Positions 16,362-25,736 are shown, numbered from the stretch's first letter. The stretch is DNA of 64,000 bases from Egaibacter sp046050465 (GCA_046050465.1 JBJOPS010000020.1:1-64000); one strand, 5' to 3'. Made by a program: numbers and translations. The notes: generated by a model from the sequence alone, not told the origin.

Positions 16362-17081
16362 TCAGCGTGGTGCTTCACGCATTTTGTACCCGGCACCGCG
16401 CACCGTCAGAATGAGCGCTGGCCGCAGGGGGTCGGGTTCGAGCTTGGCGCGCAGGCGGTTGATGTGGGTGGTGACGGTGTGCTCATAGCCGTCATGGGTG
16501 TAGCCCCATACAGCGTTGAGCAGCTGCGCGCGGGAGAAAACATGCCCGGGATGTTGAGCGAAGTGCAGCAGCAAATCAAATTCCAGCGCCGTGAAATCCA
16601 TCGACTTGCCCTGCACCTGAACCAGCCGCTTTACCGGCAAAATTTCCAGATCGCCGTTTCGCAGTGAACCGGCCTGCGTTTGAGCGTTGGCCTGAGCTGC
16701 CTGCAACAGCTCGGAGCGACGCAGCAGCGCTTTCACGCGGGCCAGCAGCTCCGCCAGCGAGAAGGGCTTGGTCAGGTAATCATCGGCACCCAGTTCCAGG
16801 CCGAGAACCCGGTCCAGCTCGGTGGATTTGGCGGTAAGCATCAATATGGGGGTGTTGCAGCCCCGGGCGCGCAATGTTTTGCACAACTCCAGTCCATCCA
16901 GGCCAGGCATCATCAAATCAAGAATCAGCAGGTTGTTGCTGCGCGCGGTTTCACTGGCCAGCGCGGTCAGTCCATCGGCGACCTCGGTTACTTCGTAGCC
17001 CGCATTGCGCAAATTCAGCGCCAGCAGGTTGCGGATATCGGTCTGGTCTTCAGCAACAAGGATTCTCTTCATGTCCATCAT
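16362..17081 (-). CDS. OmpR-family response regulator
   Basis: 239 residues. The receiver domain has the acidic pair ED at 11-12, the phospho-acceptor Asp55 in LLILDLMMPGLDG, and Lys in DYLTKPFSLAEL. The C-terminal winged helix includes FTALEFDLLLHFAQHPGHVFSRAQLL and YEHTVTTHINRLRAKLE. It is the first gene of the pair with the kinase. Starts at 17078 or 17072 are equally possible because no strong ribosome-binding site decides. It is divergent from the ECF sigma factor gene. Confidence 0.95.
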   Translation of the reverse strand: MMDMKRILVAEDQTDIRNLLALNLRNAGYEVTEVADGLTALASETARSNNLLILDLMMPGLDGLELCKTLRARGCNTPILMLTAKSTELDRVLGLELGADDYLTKPFSLAELLARVKALLRRSELLQAAQANAQTQAGSLRNGDLEILPVKRLVQVQGKSMDFTALEFDLLLHFAQHPGHVFSRAQLLNAVWGYTHDGYEHTVTTHINRLRAKLEPDPLRPALILTVRGAGYKMREAPR

Positions 17082-17203
17082 CGTAAGTCACACCAGAGGG
17101 CGCGTTCTTACCGATTTGTTATCTCAATGTGATATTTCGGGATAGGCGTGTGAGGTTGGGCGGTCACAGTGACTTTATCGATAACCAGACGGACCCCAAC
17201 ACC

Positions 17204-17782
17204 ATGACTGCTTCAACTCTTTGTGCCGCCACCACTACTGCCGCCGCCAGCTTCTGCACAGCAGCCTTTCCCGGGGCTCGGCTTGACAGCGGTATTCCCG
17301 TATCCTGGGGCGACATGATGGGTCACCGGGACTATTTGGTGCGCTTTGCCCGTCGCAAGCTGCATGACCCTGCGCTGGCCGAAGATGCCGTGCACGATGT
17401 GTTTGAGGCGGTTATTTCGGGCCGCGCCAGTTTTGCGGGCCGAGCTGCCTTGCGAAGCTGGCTGACGGCTATCTTGAAGAACAAGGTCATTGACGTTATT
17501 CGGCAGCGCGCCCGCTATGACAGCATTGATATCGATCAACAGGAAGATGATGCCCGGCAAATGGAATGCGCCATGGCCCGCCCTGACGAGCTGGCCGAAC
17601 AGCGTGAGTTACTCAGGCAAACCATGCAACGCATCGCCGACTTGCCGCAAGGGTTGCGAGACGTGATGCAGTTTCGGGTATTGCAGGACGAATCATCACA
17701 AGCCGTGTGTCAGCGGCTGCGCATCAGTGAAGCCAGCCTGTTTGTGCGGCTGCACCGGGCTCGCAAGCAGCTGCTGTGCTGA
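17204..17782 (+). CDS. ECF-type sigma-70 family RNA polymerase sigma factor
   Basis: About 192 residues from ATG 17204; the conserved part starts at GHRDYLVRFARRKLHDPALA (region 2), continues with RSWLTAILKNKVIDVIRQRA, and ends with region 4 (LPQGLRDVMQFRVLQDESSQ, RISEASLFVRLHRARKQLL). It would direct polymerase to a small regulon. No anti-sigma gene follows: the next gene, the helicase, is convergent. It is divergent from the two-component system with a 122-bp gap, which may link their control (inference). ATG 17315 is an alternative start. Confidence 0.88.
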   Translation: MTASTLCAATTTAAASFCTAAFPGARLDSGIPVSWGDMMGHRDYLVRFARRKLHDPALAEDAVHDVFEAVISGRASFAGRAALRSWLTAILKNKVIDVIRQRARYDSIDIDQQEDDARQMECAMARPDELAEQRELLRQTMQRIADLPQGLRDVMQFRVLQDESSQAVCQRLRISEASLFVRLHRARKQLLC

Positions 17783-17805
17783 TTCGGCCCAAAGGCCAGA
17801 CGGGT

Positions 17806-19056
17806 TTATGAGCCACGGGCCGCGGCTTCCCGAAGCTTGTCCTTTTTGCTGGGGCGTTTGCCTTTGACGCCACCCGTGGCGGGGTCGTGGACTGGTTGCG
17901 CACTTGCGGGTGTTGTTTCTTCGGGCTCAAAACCCTCAACCGTCTCCAGCGCCAAATCGAGTTGGTGCCGTTTGGCAATCAGGCGAAAGTGCGCGTGCGT
18001 GTCTGCACTGACAAAGCTGATGGCCACGCCCTTTTGCCCAGCACGGCCGGTTCGCCCAATGCGGTGTGTGTAGTCCACCGCAGATCGCGGCAAATCGTAG
18101 TTCACCACAACGGGTAGCATCGCAATATCAAGGCCGCGGGCTGCAACGTCCGTGGCTACTACAACTTTCAGTCTTGAGGCCTTGAAGTCGGCCAGTACCT
18201 GGGTACGCTTGCCCTGGCTCAGCTCACCGTGAAATGGCTCGGCGTTGATGCGGGCTTTGCGCAGCTTGTCTGCAACCATTTCTGCGGCGTGTTTGGTGGC
18301 TACAAACACCAGCACCCGCTTCCAGCCGCGCGTGCCGATCAGGTGACGCAGTAACTGCGTGCGACGGGCTTTGTCCACGGCTATGGCCTGTTGCGCAATG
18401 TCGGACGCGGATTGTGGTTCTGGCAGAACGTCGATGCGCACCGGGTCGCGCAGCAACTGTTGTGCCAGCGCCTGAACGGGCGCTGGAAACGTGGCCGAAA
18501 AAAACAGGTTCTGCCGCCCGACAGGCAGCATGGAAAGGATGCGGGTCAGCTCATCTGAAAACCCCATGTCCAGCAGACGGTCGGCTTCGTCGAGCACCAG
18601 CATGCGGATACTGTCCAGCGATAACGCGTTGTGGTCGATCAGGTCCAGCAAACGTCCTGGCGTTGCAATCACGAGATCTGTCCCGCTGCGCAGCCCCATC
18701 AGTTGCGGGTTGATCGAGACGCCACCAAACACAATGGTTACCTTCAGAGCCTGTGGCAGGAATCGGGTCAGACTGCGAATGAACGCGCCTACCTGGACGC
18801 ACAGCTCGCGTGTGGGCACCACAATCAGGGCTCTGACCCGGGGGGGATTGGCGCGCTGTCCTTGTTCCAGCAGCTGAATCAGCGGCAAAGTAAACGCCAT
18901 GGTCTTGCCGGAGCCGGTACGGGCTGAGCCGAGAAGGTCTCTGCCTTGCAGTGCTGCAGGAATGGCTGCCAATTGAATCGCAGTTGGCGCATGGTAAGAG
19001 TGAGCAGCAATGGCGCGTAACAACGCTGGCGAAAGGCCTAGTGAGACGAAAGGCAT
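17806..19056 (-). CDS. rhlE: DEAD-box ATP-dependent RNA helicase, RhlE type
   Basis: 416 residues from ATG 19056. All DEAD-box motifs are visible: Q-motif (FVSLGLSPALLRAI..PTAIQ), Walker A SARTGSGKT, Ia VVPTREL, DEAD in MLVLDEADRLLDMGF, SAT, and the C-terminal HRIGRTGRAGQ. The C-terminal tail is basic (GVKGKRPSKKDKLREAAA). It remodels RNA, probably during ribosome assembly or mRNA decay. The frame opens to 19176, but that start would overlap the divergent gene at 19146. Confidence 0.92.
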   Translation of the reverse strand: MPFVSLGLSPALLRAIAAHSYHAPTAIQLAAIPAALQGRDLLGSARTGSGKTMAFTLPLIQLLEQGQRANPPRVRALIVVPTRELCVQVGAFIRSLTRFLPQALKVTIVFGGVSINPQLMGLRSGTDLVIATPGRLLDLIDHNALSLDSIRMLVLDEADRLLDMGFSDELTRILSMLPVGRQNLFFSATFPAPVQALAQQLLRDPVRIDVLPEPQSASDIAQQAIAVDKARRTQLLRHLIGTRGWKRVLVFVATKHAAEMVADKLRKARINAEPFHGELSQGKRTQVLADFKASRLKVVVATDVAARGLDIAMLPVVVNYDLPRSAVDYTHRIGRTGRAGQKGVAISFVSADTHAHFRLIAKRHQLDLALETVEGFEPEETTPASAQPVHDPATGGVKGKRPSKKDKLREAAARGS

Positions 19057-19145
19057 GGGAGGTGTTTCTGGTTGTAATACCGGGCTGGAGGTTTTCAGTT
19101 TAAGCGGTTCACCGTTACACTGCGCAGATTCTGAAGGAGGCCGGT

Positions 19146-20261
19146 ATGCGTCGAAGTTTATTGTTGTGCTGTGCATGGTGGCTGGTTCTGGCGAGTGCGA
19201 CTGCGCAGGCCCAGTTGCGTATTGGCCAAACAGCCGGATTCAGTGGGCAGGTTGCTGCCGGGGTGAAGGAGGTTACCGATGGCGCGCGGTTGTATATCGA
19301 CGCTGTCAATGCCAAAGGCGGCATTTCAGGTCAGAACATTGAGCTGATTTCTCTGGACGATAAATTCGAGCCCAAGCTGGCGGGTGAAAACGCCGTGAAA
19401 CTGGTGAATGAGCAAAATGTGCTGGCTCTTTTTCTGACCCGGGGCACGCCACACACCGAAGCCGTGTTGCCTGTGCTGGCCAATCAGGGGGTGCCCCTGA
19501 TTGGCCCCTCCACGGGGGCGATTTTGCTGCACAACCCGGTCAATCCACATGTTTTCAATGTACGGGCGACCTATCAACGCGAGGCGGAGAAAGCGGTAAC
19601 TTACCTGTCTTTCATCGGCATGACGCGCATTGCTATTGTTCATGCTGATGACTCCTTTGGCAAAGACGGACTGGAAGGTGCCGCCAAGGGTTTTGCCAAA
19701 GCCGGGTTGCAAGCTTTGACCATCATCAAGGCAGATCGTAGCAAGCCCGATTATTCGGCTATTGTTCCTCCCATCGTCAAAGCCAACGCCCAGGCCGTGC
19801 TCTGGATTGGTTCGGGTTCAGTAGTCGCGGATGGTGTCAAGGTACTGCGCCAGGCAGGCTCGGCAGCTCAGGTGGTGACTCTGTCCAACAATGCGTCCAG
19901 CGGGTTTATCAAATTGCTGGGAGATGCAGCCCGTGGCGTGATCGTGACACAGGTCTTCCCGAACGAGCGTTCAATGGGCAACGCATTTGTCAATGAATAT
20001 ATGGATCTGGCCAAGGCGGCCGGCCAGACTGGCGTCTCGCCAGCCAATCTGGAGGGGTTTGCCGCAGCCAAGGTGTTGGTGGAAGCCTTGCGACGGGCCG
20101 GGCCCAAACCAACCCGGGCGAGTCTTCTGGCTGCGCTGGAAGGCTTGCGTAAATTTGATTTGGGAGGAGGGCTGGAGGTTGGTTTCAGCCCTACGGATCA
20201 CACCGGGCTTGACTTCGCTGACCTGTCCATCATCGGTTCAGACGGCAGGTTCAGGCGCTAA
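19146..20261 (+). CDS. ABC transporter substrate-binding protein (Leu/Ile/Val-binding type)
   Basis: 371 residues. A signal peptide (MRRSLLLCCAWWLVLASATA-QA) precedes a type-I periplasmic binding fold of the branched-chain amino-acid family (LRIGQTAGFSGQVAAGVKEV, GVPLIGPSTGA, AIVHADDSFGKDG). A perfect AAGGAGG lies 7 bases before the ATG. No permease or ATPase genes are nearby, so it is an orphan binding protein; its ligand is not predictable. Its last 11 bases overlap the end of the convergent DenD-like gene. Confidence 0.9.
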   Translation: MRRSLLLCCAWWLVLASATAQAQLRIGQTAGFSGQVAAGVKEVTDGARLYIDAVNAKGGISGQNIELISLDDKFEPKLAGENAVKLVNEQNVLALFLTRGTPHTEAVLPVLANQGVPLIGPSTGAILLHNPVNPHVFNVRATYQREAEKAVTYLSFIGMTRIAIVHADDSFGKDGLEGAAKGFAKAGLQALTIIKADRSKPDYSAIVPPIVKANAQAVLWIGSGSVVADGVKVLRQAGSAAQVVTLSNNASSGFIKLLGDAARGVIVTQVFPNERSMGNAFVNEYMDLAKAAGQTGVSPANLEGFAAAKVLVEALRRAGPKPTRASLLAALEGLRKFDLGGGLEVGFSPTDHTGLDFADLSIIGSDGRFRR

Positions 20262-21270
20262 GTCCCTTGAGTGCTTCGCCGCCGTTTGGCAGGCTGGAGC
20301 AGTCAGCGATGTACTGGCGAATGATGTCGGCAAAGCTGCTTTCCGGCTTCAGGCCCAACCGGGTCGCACGGCCAGATGTGGCGCCGCTAGGCCAGTTGGC
20401 CACAATGCCGGCGATGCGTTCGTCACGCACAAAGCGCACACGGGCGCGCACCTTGCTGCCGGCTACTTCTTCCAGCGCGTCGAGCATGTCGCACACACGC
20501 ACATTCAGTGCCGGCAGATTCAGCGCCAGGCGTCCGCAAAATGCATCCCGACTGGCTTCATACACCGCGATCAGGCCGTCCACCGTACGGGCAGGTGACG
20601 ACACTGGATGGGAAACCTGCGCGTCCACCGGACAGATCGATTCAACCCCTGCCAGTGGCTCGCGGATGATGCCGGAGAAAAACGACGATGCGGCCCCATT
20701 GGGCTTGCCAGGCCGGACCGTCACCGTCATCAGGCGTGCGGCGCGGCCATCAATGAAACCCTTGCGTGTGTAGTCGGCAATCAGGTGCTCGCAAATGAGT
20801 TTTTGCGTGCCATACGAGGTTTGAGGCGCAGGCAGGGTGTCATCCGTAACGACAGATGGCATGGGCACGACTGCGTCCGGGCCAAACACGGCTACTGAGC
20901 TGGAAAATACGACTCGCGGCACTGCGCCGCCAGGCGTGGCGCCGCTGCGCAGTGCATCCAGCAAGGCGCGAGTGCTGTCCAGGTTGGAGCGCATGCCCAG
21001 CTCGAAATCCGCCTCGCACTCACCGGAAACGGCAGAGGCTAGATGAAACACGCCCTCAAACCCTTCCTCGCCCAATGCGGCACATTGCGACAGCAATGGG
21101 CCGGTTCGAGCCTGCACGCGAGAATCAGCCAGCAAGTCAGCCGGGGGTGCGAACTGGTCAGCCAACACGATCGAGGTGATGGATTGGCCATTCAAGGTTC
21201 TGCGAGCCAACAGCGTTTGTGCCAGTCTGGCGCCAACAAATCCGCCGCCGCCCGTGATGAGTAACTTCAT
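20251..21270 (-). CDS. denD: NAD-dependent epimerase/dehydratase, D-erythronate dehydrogenase-like
   Basis: 339 residues from ATG 21270. The extended-SDR NAD site is MKLLITGGGGFVGARLAQTL; the catalytic SYGTQK (Tyr-x3-Lys) is present. The segments ADQFAPPADLLAD, GVFHLASAVSGECEADFELG and NLDSTRALLDALR resemble D-erythronate dehydrogenase DenD, which oxidises D-erythronate in four-carbon acid use. No other erythronate genes (denA-like kinase, aldolase) are adjacent, so the specific function is moderately sure; membership in the SDR family is certain. Confidence 0.78.
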   Translation of the reverse strand: MKLLITGGGGFVGARLAQTLLARRTLNGQSITSIVLADQFAPPADLLADSRVQARTGPLLSQCAALGEEGFEGVFHLASAVSGECEADFELGMRSNLDSTRALLDALRSGATPGGAVPRVVFSSSVAVFGPDAVVPMPSVVTDDTLPAPQTSYGTQKLICEHLIADYTRKGFIDGRAARLMTVTVRPGKPNGAASSFFSGIIREPLAGVESICPVDAQVSHPVSSPARTVDGLIAVYEASRDAFCGRLALNLPALNVRVCDMLDALEEVAGSKVRARVRFVRDERIAGIVANWPSGATSGRATRLGLKPESSFADIIRQYIADCSSLPNGGEALKGLSA

Positions 21271-21355
21271 GCCATTCTGTCCAGAGTTATCGGAGTTGGA
21301 GTGTAAGGCGCCTGCCTGCAAGCGCCATCCCTGGTTGGTCATTTCAAATACTACA

Positions 21356-21374
21356 AATGCGAACAATTCTCATT
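21356..21374 (+). promoter_or_regulatory. Fur box upstream of the TonB-dependent receptor
   Basis: AATGCGAACAATTCTCATT is a 19-base imperfect palindrome: 7 of 9 arm positions pair, and the right half matches the reverse complement of AATGAGAAT, the Fur half-site. It lies 86 bp before the receptor start and just before a TTAAACT-type -10 region. Iron repression by Fur is the established role of such sites. Confidence 0.65.
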
Positions 21375-21459
21375 TAATGTGTTAAACTGACATTTCCCGC
21401 CAGCCACATCCCGTGACAGATGAAGCCAGCAACAGTCCCACTTTTGCTGAGTTCCTGTT

Positions 21460-23802
21460 ATGGTCAAACATCGATCAAATCCACCAGTTATTGAATCAAA
21501 TCGTGCCTCAGCCCTCGCTGAATATGCGCAATCAGCTATTAAAAATGTAGCAACCAAACGATTGCTTCCCATGGGTGCGATGATGCTGACGGCATCCGTC
21601 AACGGCTGGTCGCAGACCACGCCTCCTCCTCCCGCAAACAAAACGCTGCCAACCGTGGTGGTGGAAGAAAAAGCTGAAGCGCCGGAGGGCAAAGACGCGT
21701 TGCGGGCTACCCAGACCAGCATTGGCAAGGGCACGCAGCAGCTGCGTGATATTCCCCAGTCCATTACCGTCGTCACGGAAAAATTGATTGACGACCGCAA
21801 TCTGGACACCATGAAAGAGGCGCTGAAGAATACGGGTGGCATCTCGTTTCTGGCGGCAGAGGGTGGCGAGGAAGACATTCGCCTGCGTGGTTTTGCATTG
21901 CAAAGTTCGGGTGATGTGTTTGTGGATGGCATGCGCGACCCGGCGTTTTATGAGCGCGACACCTTCAGCCTGGACCGTCTGGAGATCATGCGGGGCTCCG
22001 CGTCGATGTTGTTTGGCCGCGGCTCCACTGGGGGCGCGGTGAACCAGGTCAACAAGGTGCCGCGCCTGATTGATGAGAGCCAGGTGGACCTCACGCTGGG
22101 CAGCCACCATTACCGACGTATCGTGGGCGATTTCAACATCAAGACTGGCGAGAATGCCGCCTTGCGCATCAATGCCATGAGCACTACGGCCGATAACAAT
22201 GGCGTGGGCAGCAGCCTGGAAAAGAAAGGCGTTGCTGCCACTTATCGCTGGGGAATTGGTGAGCGCGACGAGTTTTCCGTCAGCCTGTATCACCTGGATA
22301 ACAACAATGGCATGAACTACGGCATGCCGTGGATTCGCCCCACGGCTACCTCGCCAGCATCTACCAACACACGCATTCCCGTGGACCCTACCGCGTATTA
22401 CGGTATGGCCAGCGACTACAACGATGGTCAGGCTACCCGGCTCACGGCCAACCATCTGCACCGCTTTGACAGTGACACCGAGCTCAAGACGCAGGTGCAA
22501 AAAGGTGCTTACAAACGCGATCAGCGCGCTGGTACGGTGCGCTTTGCTGCAGCCGCCCTGCAGCCGGGGGGCTTACCCGTCACCCTGGCTACGTTTGGCC
22601 CCAACACGGTGTTGACGCGAGGCACCCAGCTGAAAATTCAGGATATGGACACGCTGTATGCGCAGAGTGATTTCAGCACCAAATTCAGTGCGCTGGGTGT
22701 GAAGCATGAGTTGCTCAGCGGTATTGACTACGCCAGCGAGAGGCGCAAGGTGTTCATGGCCCGCAACGCGGCGCAGGGTGGCGTGGTGCCGGTCAAACCC
22801 ACTACCACCGTTGGCACGCCCAATGATGGTGCCAGCATCGATGAAGCTTCGCGCACATTGCGCCAATCAGATCAATACGATTCCGTAGGCTGGGGTGCTT
22901 ACATACAAGACCTGATACAGGTGGCGCCACACTGGAAAATTCTGGGCGGTTTGCGCTATGACAACTTGACAGGCAAATACGATTGCACGCGGGTACCCAG
23001 CACGCCACCCGTTGCAGCAACCTCGCAGGCCTGCGGTCAGCGAGGGCCTGTGGCGGTGCCAACCACGACTTCATACACTATGAAGGTGTCGGAAATCAGC
23101 AAGCGTCTTGGCGTGCTGTATCAGCCTAATCAACTGGACTCGTATCACGTGTCACTGGCGAATTCGTTTAACACGTCAGGTGACGCTTATGCGTTGAGTG
23201 CTCAAAACGTTGATACGCCGCCAGAGCAGAGCATCAATTTTGAGATCGGCGCCAAACTGGACTCGGCAGACAAACGCTTTACCACGCGCCTGGCCGTTTT
23301 TCGATCCACCAAACTGCATGAGCGCAACACCGACCCGTTGGTCCCATTGCTTACGCTGTCAGGCAAGCGCCACGTCGCCGGAGCAGAAATTGACTTCACC
23401 GGTCGCCTGACGCCGCAATGGGAAGTCTACGGCTCCTATATGTGGATGCCGGTTGCCAATATCGACTTGGGCGTGGCCGGTGCGGCCGGCCAGGGCACGC
23501 GCCCCGGCCTTACCCCCATCCACAGCGGCACCGTGTGGACCACCTACCAGATCAATCAGCAGTGGCGGGTGGGTGGTGGCATCAACCTGCGCGGCAAGCA
23601 GGCTACGCTGAATAACAGTCACACCGTGAAAGGCTATGCCACGGCTGACCTGATGGCGGAGTACAAAATAGACGAGCGGTTTACCGTCAAGGCCAACCTG
23701 ACCAACATCACCAACAAGCTGTATGCCGATGCACTGTATAACGGTCACTACATTCCAGGTGCAGGCCGCTTGCTGCAGGTAACCTTGAGCGCAAAACTCT
23801 GA
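21460..23802 (+). CDS. TonB-dependent siderophore receptor (Fiu/CatA-like)
   Basis: 780 residues. After a leader, the TonB-box region and plug domain (LRDIPQSITVVTEKLIDDRN, EDIRLRGFALQSSGDVFVDG, LDRLEIMRGSASMLFGRGST) are followed by a long outer-membrane beta-barrel ending YNGHYIPGAGRLLQVTLSAK-L. This is the catecholate-siderophore class. A Fur box precedes it and a PiuC hydroxylase gene follows, the usual pairing. The N-terminal leader is unusually long, and its residues 17-32 are encoded by a dispersed palindromic repeat (21510-21551); the true secretion signal may start later, at Met38 or Met41. Confidence 0.92.
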   Translation: MVKHRSNPPVIESNRASALAEYAQSAIKNVATKRLLPMGAMMLTASVNGWSQTTPPPPANKTLPTVVVEEKAEAPEGKDALRATQTSIGKGTQQLRDIPQSITVVTEKLIDDRNLDTMKEALKNTGGISFLAAEGGEEDIRLRGFALQSSGDVFVDGMRDPAFYERDTFSLDRLEIMRGSASMLFGRGSTGGAVNQVNKVPRLIDESQVDLTLGSHHYRRIVGDFNIKTGENAALRINAMSTTADNNGVGSSLEKKGVAATYRWGIGERDEFSVSLYHLDNNNGMNYGMPWIRPTATSPASTNTRIPVDPTAYYGMASDYNDGQATRLTANHLHRFDSDTELKTQVQKGAYKRDQRAGTVRFAAAALQPGGLPVTLATFGPNTVLTRGTQLKIQDMDTLYAQSDFSTKFSALGVKHELLSGIDYASERRKVFMARNAAQGGVVPVKPTTTVGTPNDGASIDEASRTLRQSDQYDSVGWGAYIQDLIQVAPHWKILGGLRYDNLTGKYDCTRVPSTPPVAATSQACGQRGPVAVPTTTSYTMKVSEISKRLGVLYQPNQLDSYHVSLANSFNTSGDAYALSAQNVDTPPEQSINFEIGAKLDSADKRFTTRLAVFRSTKLHERNTDPLVPLLTLSGKRHVAGAEIDFTGRLTPQWEVYGSYMWMPVANIDLGVAGAAGQGTRPGLTPIHSGTVWTTYQINQQWRVGGGINLRGKQATLNNSHTVKGYATADLMAEYKIDERFTVKANLTNITNKLYADALYNGHYIPGAGRLLQVTLSAKL
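21510..21551 (-). repeat. Dispersed ~42-bp palindromic element inside the TonB receptor leader
   Basis: Read on the minus strand: GCTACATTTTTAATAGCTG, then ATTGCGCATATTCAGCGAGG and GCT. It matches the elements at 31723-31764 and 36821-36862 and, less closely, those at 6100, 8940, 28309 and 57512. The insertion is open in the coding frame (EYAQSAIKNVAT). Confidence 0.7.
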
Positions 23803-23812
23803 CCTTCCTTTG

Positions 23813-23842
23813 AGGGAGCTACCCGCTTTGGTGGGTGGCTCC
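23813..23842 (+). terminator. Hairpin between the receptor gene and piuC
   Basis: GGGAGCTACCC and GGGTGGCTCCC can pair around a short loop. There is no T-run after it, so it could equally be an mRNA-stabilising or attenuating structure that lowers piuC expression relative to the receptor. Confidence 0.4.
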
Positions 23843-23867
23843 CCTGACCTTTAGCAAAGCCACTGCC

Positions 23868-24551
23868 ATGCTGACCCGGATTCCCGACGTTCTCACCGCC
23901 GACGAAGTTCGTCAGGCGCAACAACTGCTGACCACGGTTTCCTGGTCGGATGGCCGTCCGGGAGCGGGCAGTCAGGCCAAACAGGTCAAAAACAACGAAC
24001 AGCTGCCGCACAGCGACAAAACCGCGCAGACCATCCGTGAACTGGTGTTGCGTGGGCTGGACCGGCATCCGCTGTTCCTGACGGCCGCGTTGCCCAAGCG
24101 GGTGTTTCCGCCCCGGCTCAACCGGTACAGCGGCATATCCAACTTTTATGGTGACCATGTGGATGGGGCCATCCGCTTTGCGCCTGACTCCGGTCAACGT
24201 GTGCGAACCGACCTGTCATGCACCGTGTTTCTGTCAGACCCGGATCAGTATGAGGGGGGTGAGCTGGTGATTCAGGACGCAGGCGCCAGCCAGTCGATCA
24301 AGCTGCCGGCCGGTCATGCCATCCTGTACCCCGGTACCCATGTGCATCAGGTTACACCTGTGACCCGGGGCGAGCGGATCGCCTGCTTTTTCTGGGTCGA
24401 AAGCATGGTGCGCAGCACCGAGCAGCGTCGCCTGCTGTTTGAACTGGACATGGCTGTTATGCGGCTGCGCGAAAAACACGGGGATGACGCTGCCACGGTG
24501 TCACTGACAGGCGTGTACCATAACTTGTTGAGAATGTGGGCCGACACCTGA
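23868..24551 (+). CDS. piuC: Fe(II)/2-oxoglutarate-dependent hydroxylase PiuC
   Basis: 227 residues. The PKHD-type hydroxylase core is clear: NFYGDHVDGAIRF supplies H-x-D, and GHAILYPGTHVHQVTPVTRG supplies the distal His and the 2-oxoglutarate-binding Arg. Genes of this family regularly lie beside catecholate siderophore receptors, as here (66 bp gap). Start ATG 23868 (MLTRIPDVLTADE) matches the usual N-terminus; the frame is open further upstream to 23835. It is probably in the same iron-regulated unit as the receptor. Confidence 0.92.
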   Translation: MLTRIPDVLTADEVRQAQQLLTTVSWSDGRPGAGSQAKQVKNNEQLPHSDKTAQTIRELVLRGLDRHPLFLTAALPKRVFPPRLNRYSGISNFYGDHVDGAIRFAPDSGQRVRTDLSCTVFLSDPDQYEGGELVIQDAGASQSIKLPAGHAILYPGTHVHQVTPVTRGERIACFFWVESMVRSTEQRRLLFELDMAVMRLREKHGDDAATVSLTGVYHNLLRMWADT

Positions 24552-24607
24552 TGCCATATTGATTGCACTGTCTGCGAGAATGCCGGTTTCTCGTTCTGGA
24601 GTTGACG

Positions 24608-25735
24608 ATGCCTGGCCTGTTGCCTGATGTAGACCCGCAAGGGCTGCTTGAATATTCCGTGGTGTACACCGACCGTGCGCTTAATCACATGTCGCAAAGC
24701 TTTCAGGGTGTGATGAAAGACATCTCTGCCATTTTGAAAGAGGTGTACCGCGCCAAGTCTGCCGTGGTGGTGCCCGGTAGCGGAACCTTCGGCATGGAGG
24801 CGGTGGCCCGTCAATTTGCCACAGGCAAAAAGGTGCTGGTCATTCGCAATGGCTGGTTCAGCTACCGCTGGACGCAGATTTTCGAGATGGGCAACATCCC
24901 TGCCAGTGCCACGGTGCTGAAGGCCCGCCGTCAGGGCACCGACAAGCAGGCCCCATTTGCGCCAGCACCCATTGATGAAGTGGTCGCAACGATCAAGGCT
25001 GAAAGGCCCGAAGTGGTGTTCGCGCCGCACGTGGAAACCGCTTCCGGCATGATCCTGCCCGACGCCTACCTGCACGCCGTGGCAGACGCCGTGCATGCCG
25101 TGGGCGGCCTCTTTGTGCTGGATTGCATTGCCTCCGGCACGATCTGGGTGGACATGGCCGCTTGCGGCGTGGACGTGCTGGTCAGCGCGCCACAAAAAGG
25201 CTGGAGCGGCTCACCCTGCTGCGCATTGGTGATGCTGAGCGAGCTGGCGCGTGAGCGCATTGACGCCACCACGAGCACCAGCTTCGCCTGCGACCTGAAG
25301 AAGTGGTTGCAGATCATGGAGACCTATGAAGGCGGTGCCCATGCGTATCACGCCACATTGCCCACAGACGCACTCACGCGCACGCGCGATGTGATGAAAG
25401 AGACACGGGCCTACGGGTTCGAGAAGGTTCGCGCCGAACAGCAGGAACTGGGCACCAAGGTGCGTGCACTGATGGTGCGCAAGGGCTTCAAGAGCGTGGC
25501 CGCCGAGGGCTTTCAGGCACCTGGTGTGGTGGTGAGCTACACCGAAGACCCCGGCATCCAGTCCAGCAAGAAATTTATGGGCCAGGGGCTGCAGACGGCT
25601 GCCGGCGTGCCGTTGCAATGTGACGAAGGTGCCGATTTCCAGAGCTTTCGTATTGGCCTGTTTGGGCTGGACAAGCTGCACAACGTGGAGCGGACCGTCG
25701 CGCACCTGGAAAAAGCCCTGAGTCAGATGCTTTGA
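24608..25735 (+). CDS. Class V aminotransferase (alanine/serine-glyoxylate aminotransferase type)
   Basis: 375 residues. The PLP-binding Lys lies in SAPQKGWSGSP (around residue 195); other family blocks are VVPGSGTFGMEAV, NGWFSYRW, HVETASGMILP and FVLDCIASG. Such enzymes move amino groups between alanine or serine and glyoxylate or pyruvate. Start ATG 24608 has GGAG ten bases upstream. It is convergent, with one base between stops, with a glycolate-oxidase-type gene, so the pair may handle glycolate to glyoxylate to glycine (inference). Confidence 0.85.
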   Translation: MPGLLPDVDPQGLLEYSVVYTDRALNHMSQSFQGVMKDISAILKEVYRAKSAVVVPGSGTFGMEAVARQFATGKKVLVIRNGWFSYRWTQIFEMGNIPASATVLKARRQGTDKQAPFAPAPIDEVVATIKAERPEVVFAPHVETASGMILPDAYLHAVADAVHAVGGLFVLDCIASGTIWVDMAACGVDVLVSAPQKGWSGSPCCALVMLSELARERIDATTSTSFACDLKKWLQIMETYEGGAHAYHATLPTDALTRTRDVMKETRAYGFEKVRAEQQELGTKVRALMVRKGFKSVAAEGFQAPGVVVSYTEDPGIQSSKKFMGQGLQTAAGVPLQCDEGADFQSFRIGLFGLDKLHNVERTVAHLEKALSQML

Positions 25736-25736
25736 G

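Noticed and set aside
24347..25195. Antisense frame of 282 codons opposite piuC and the aminotransferase
   Set aside because: It spans two unrelated sense genes with clear catalytic motifs and is His-rich as GC-rich shadows usually are.
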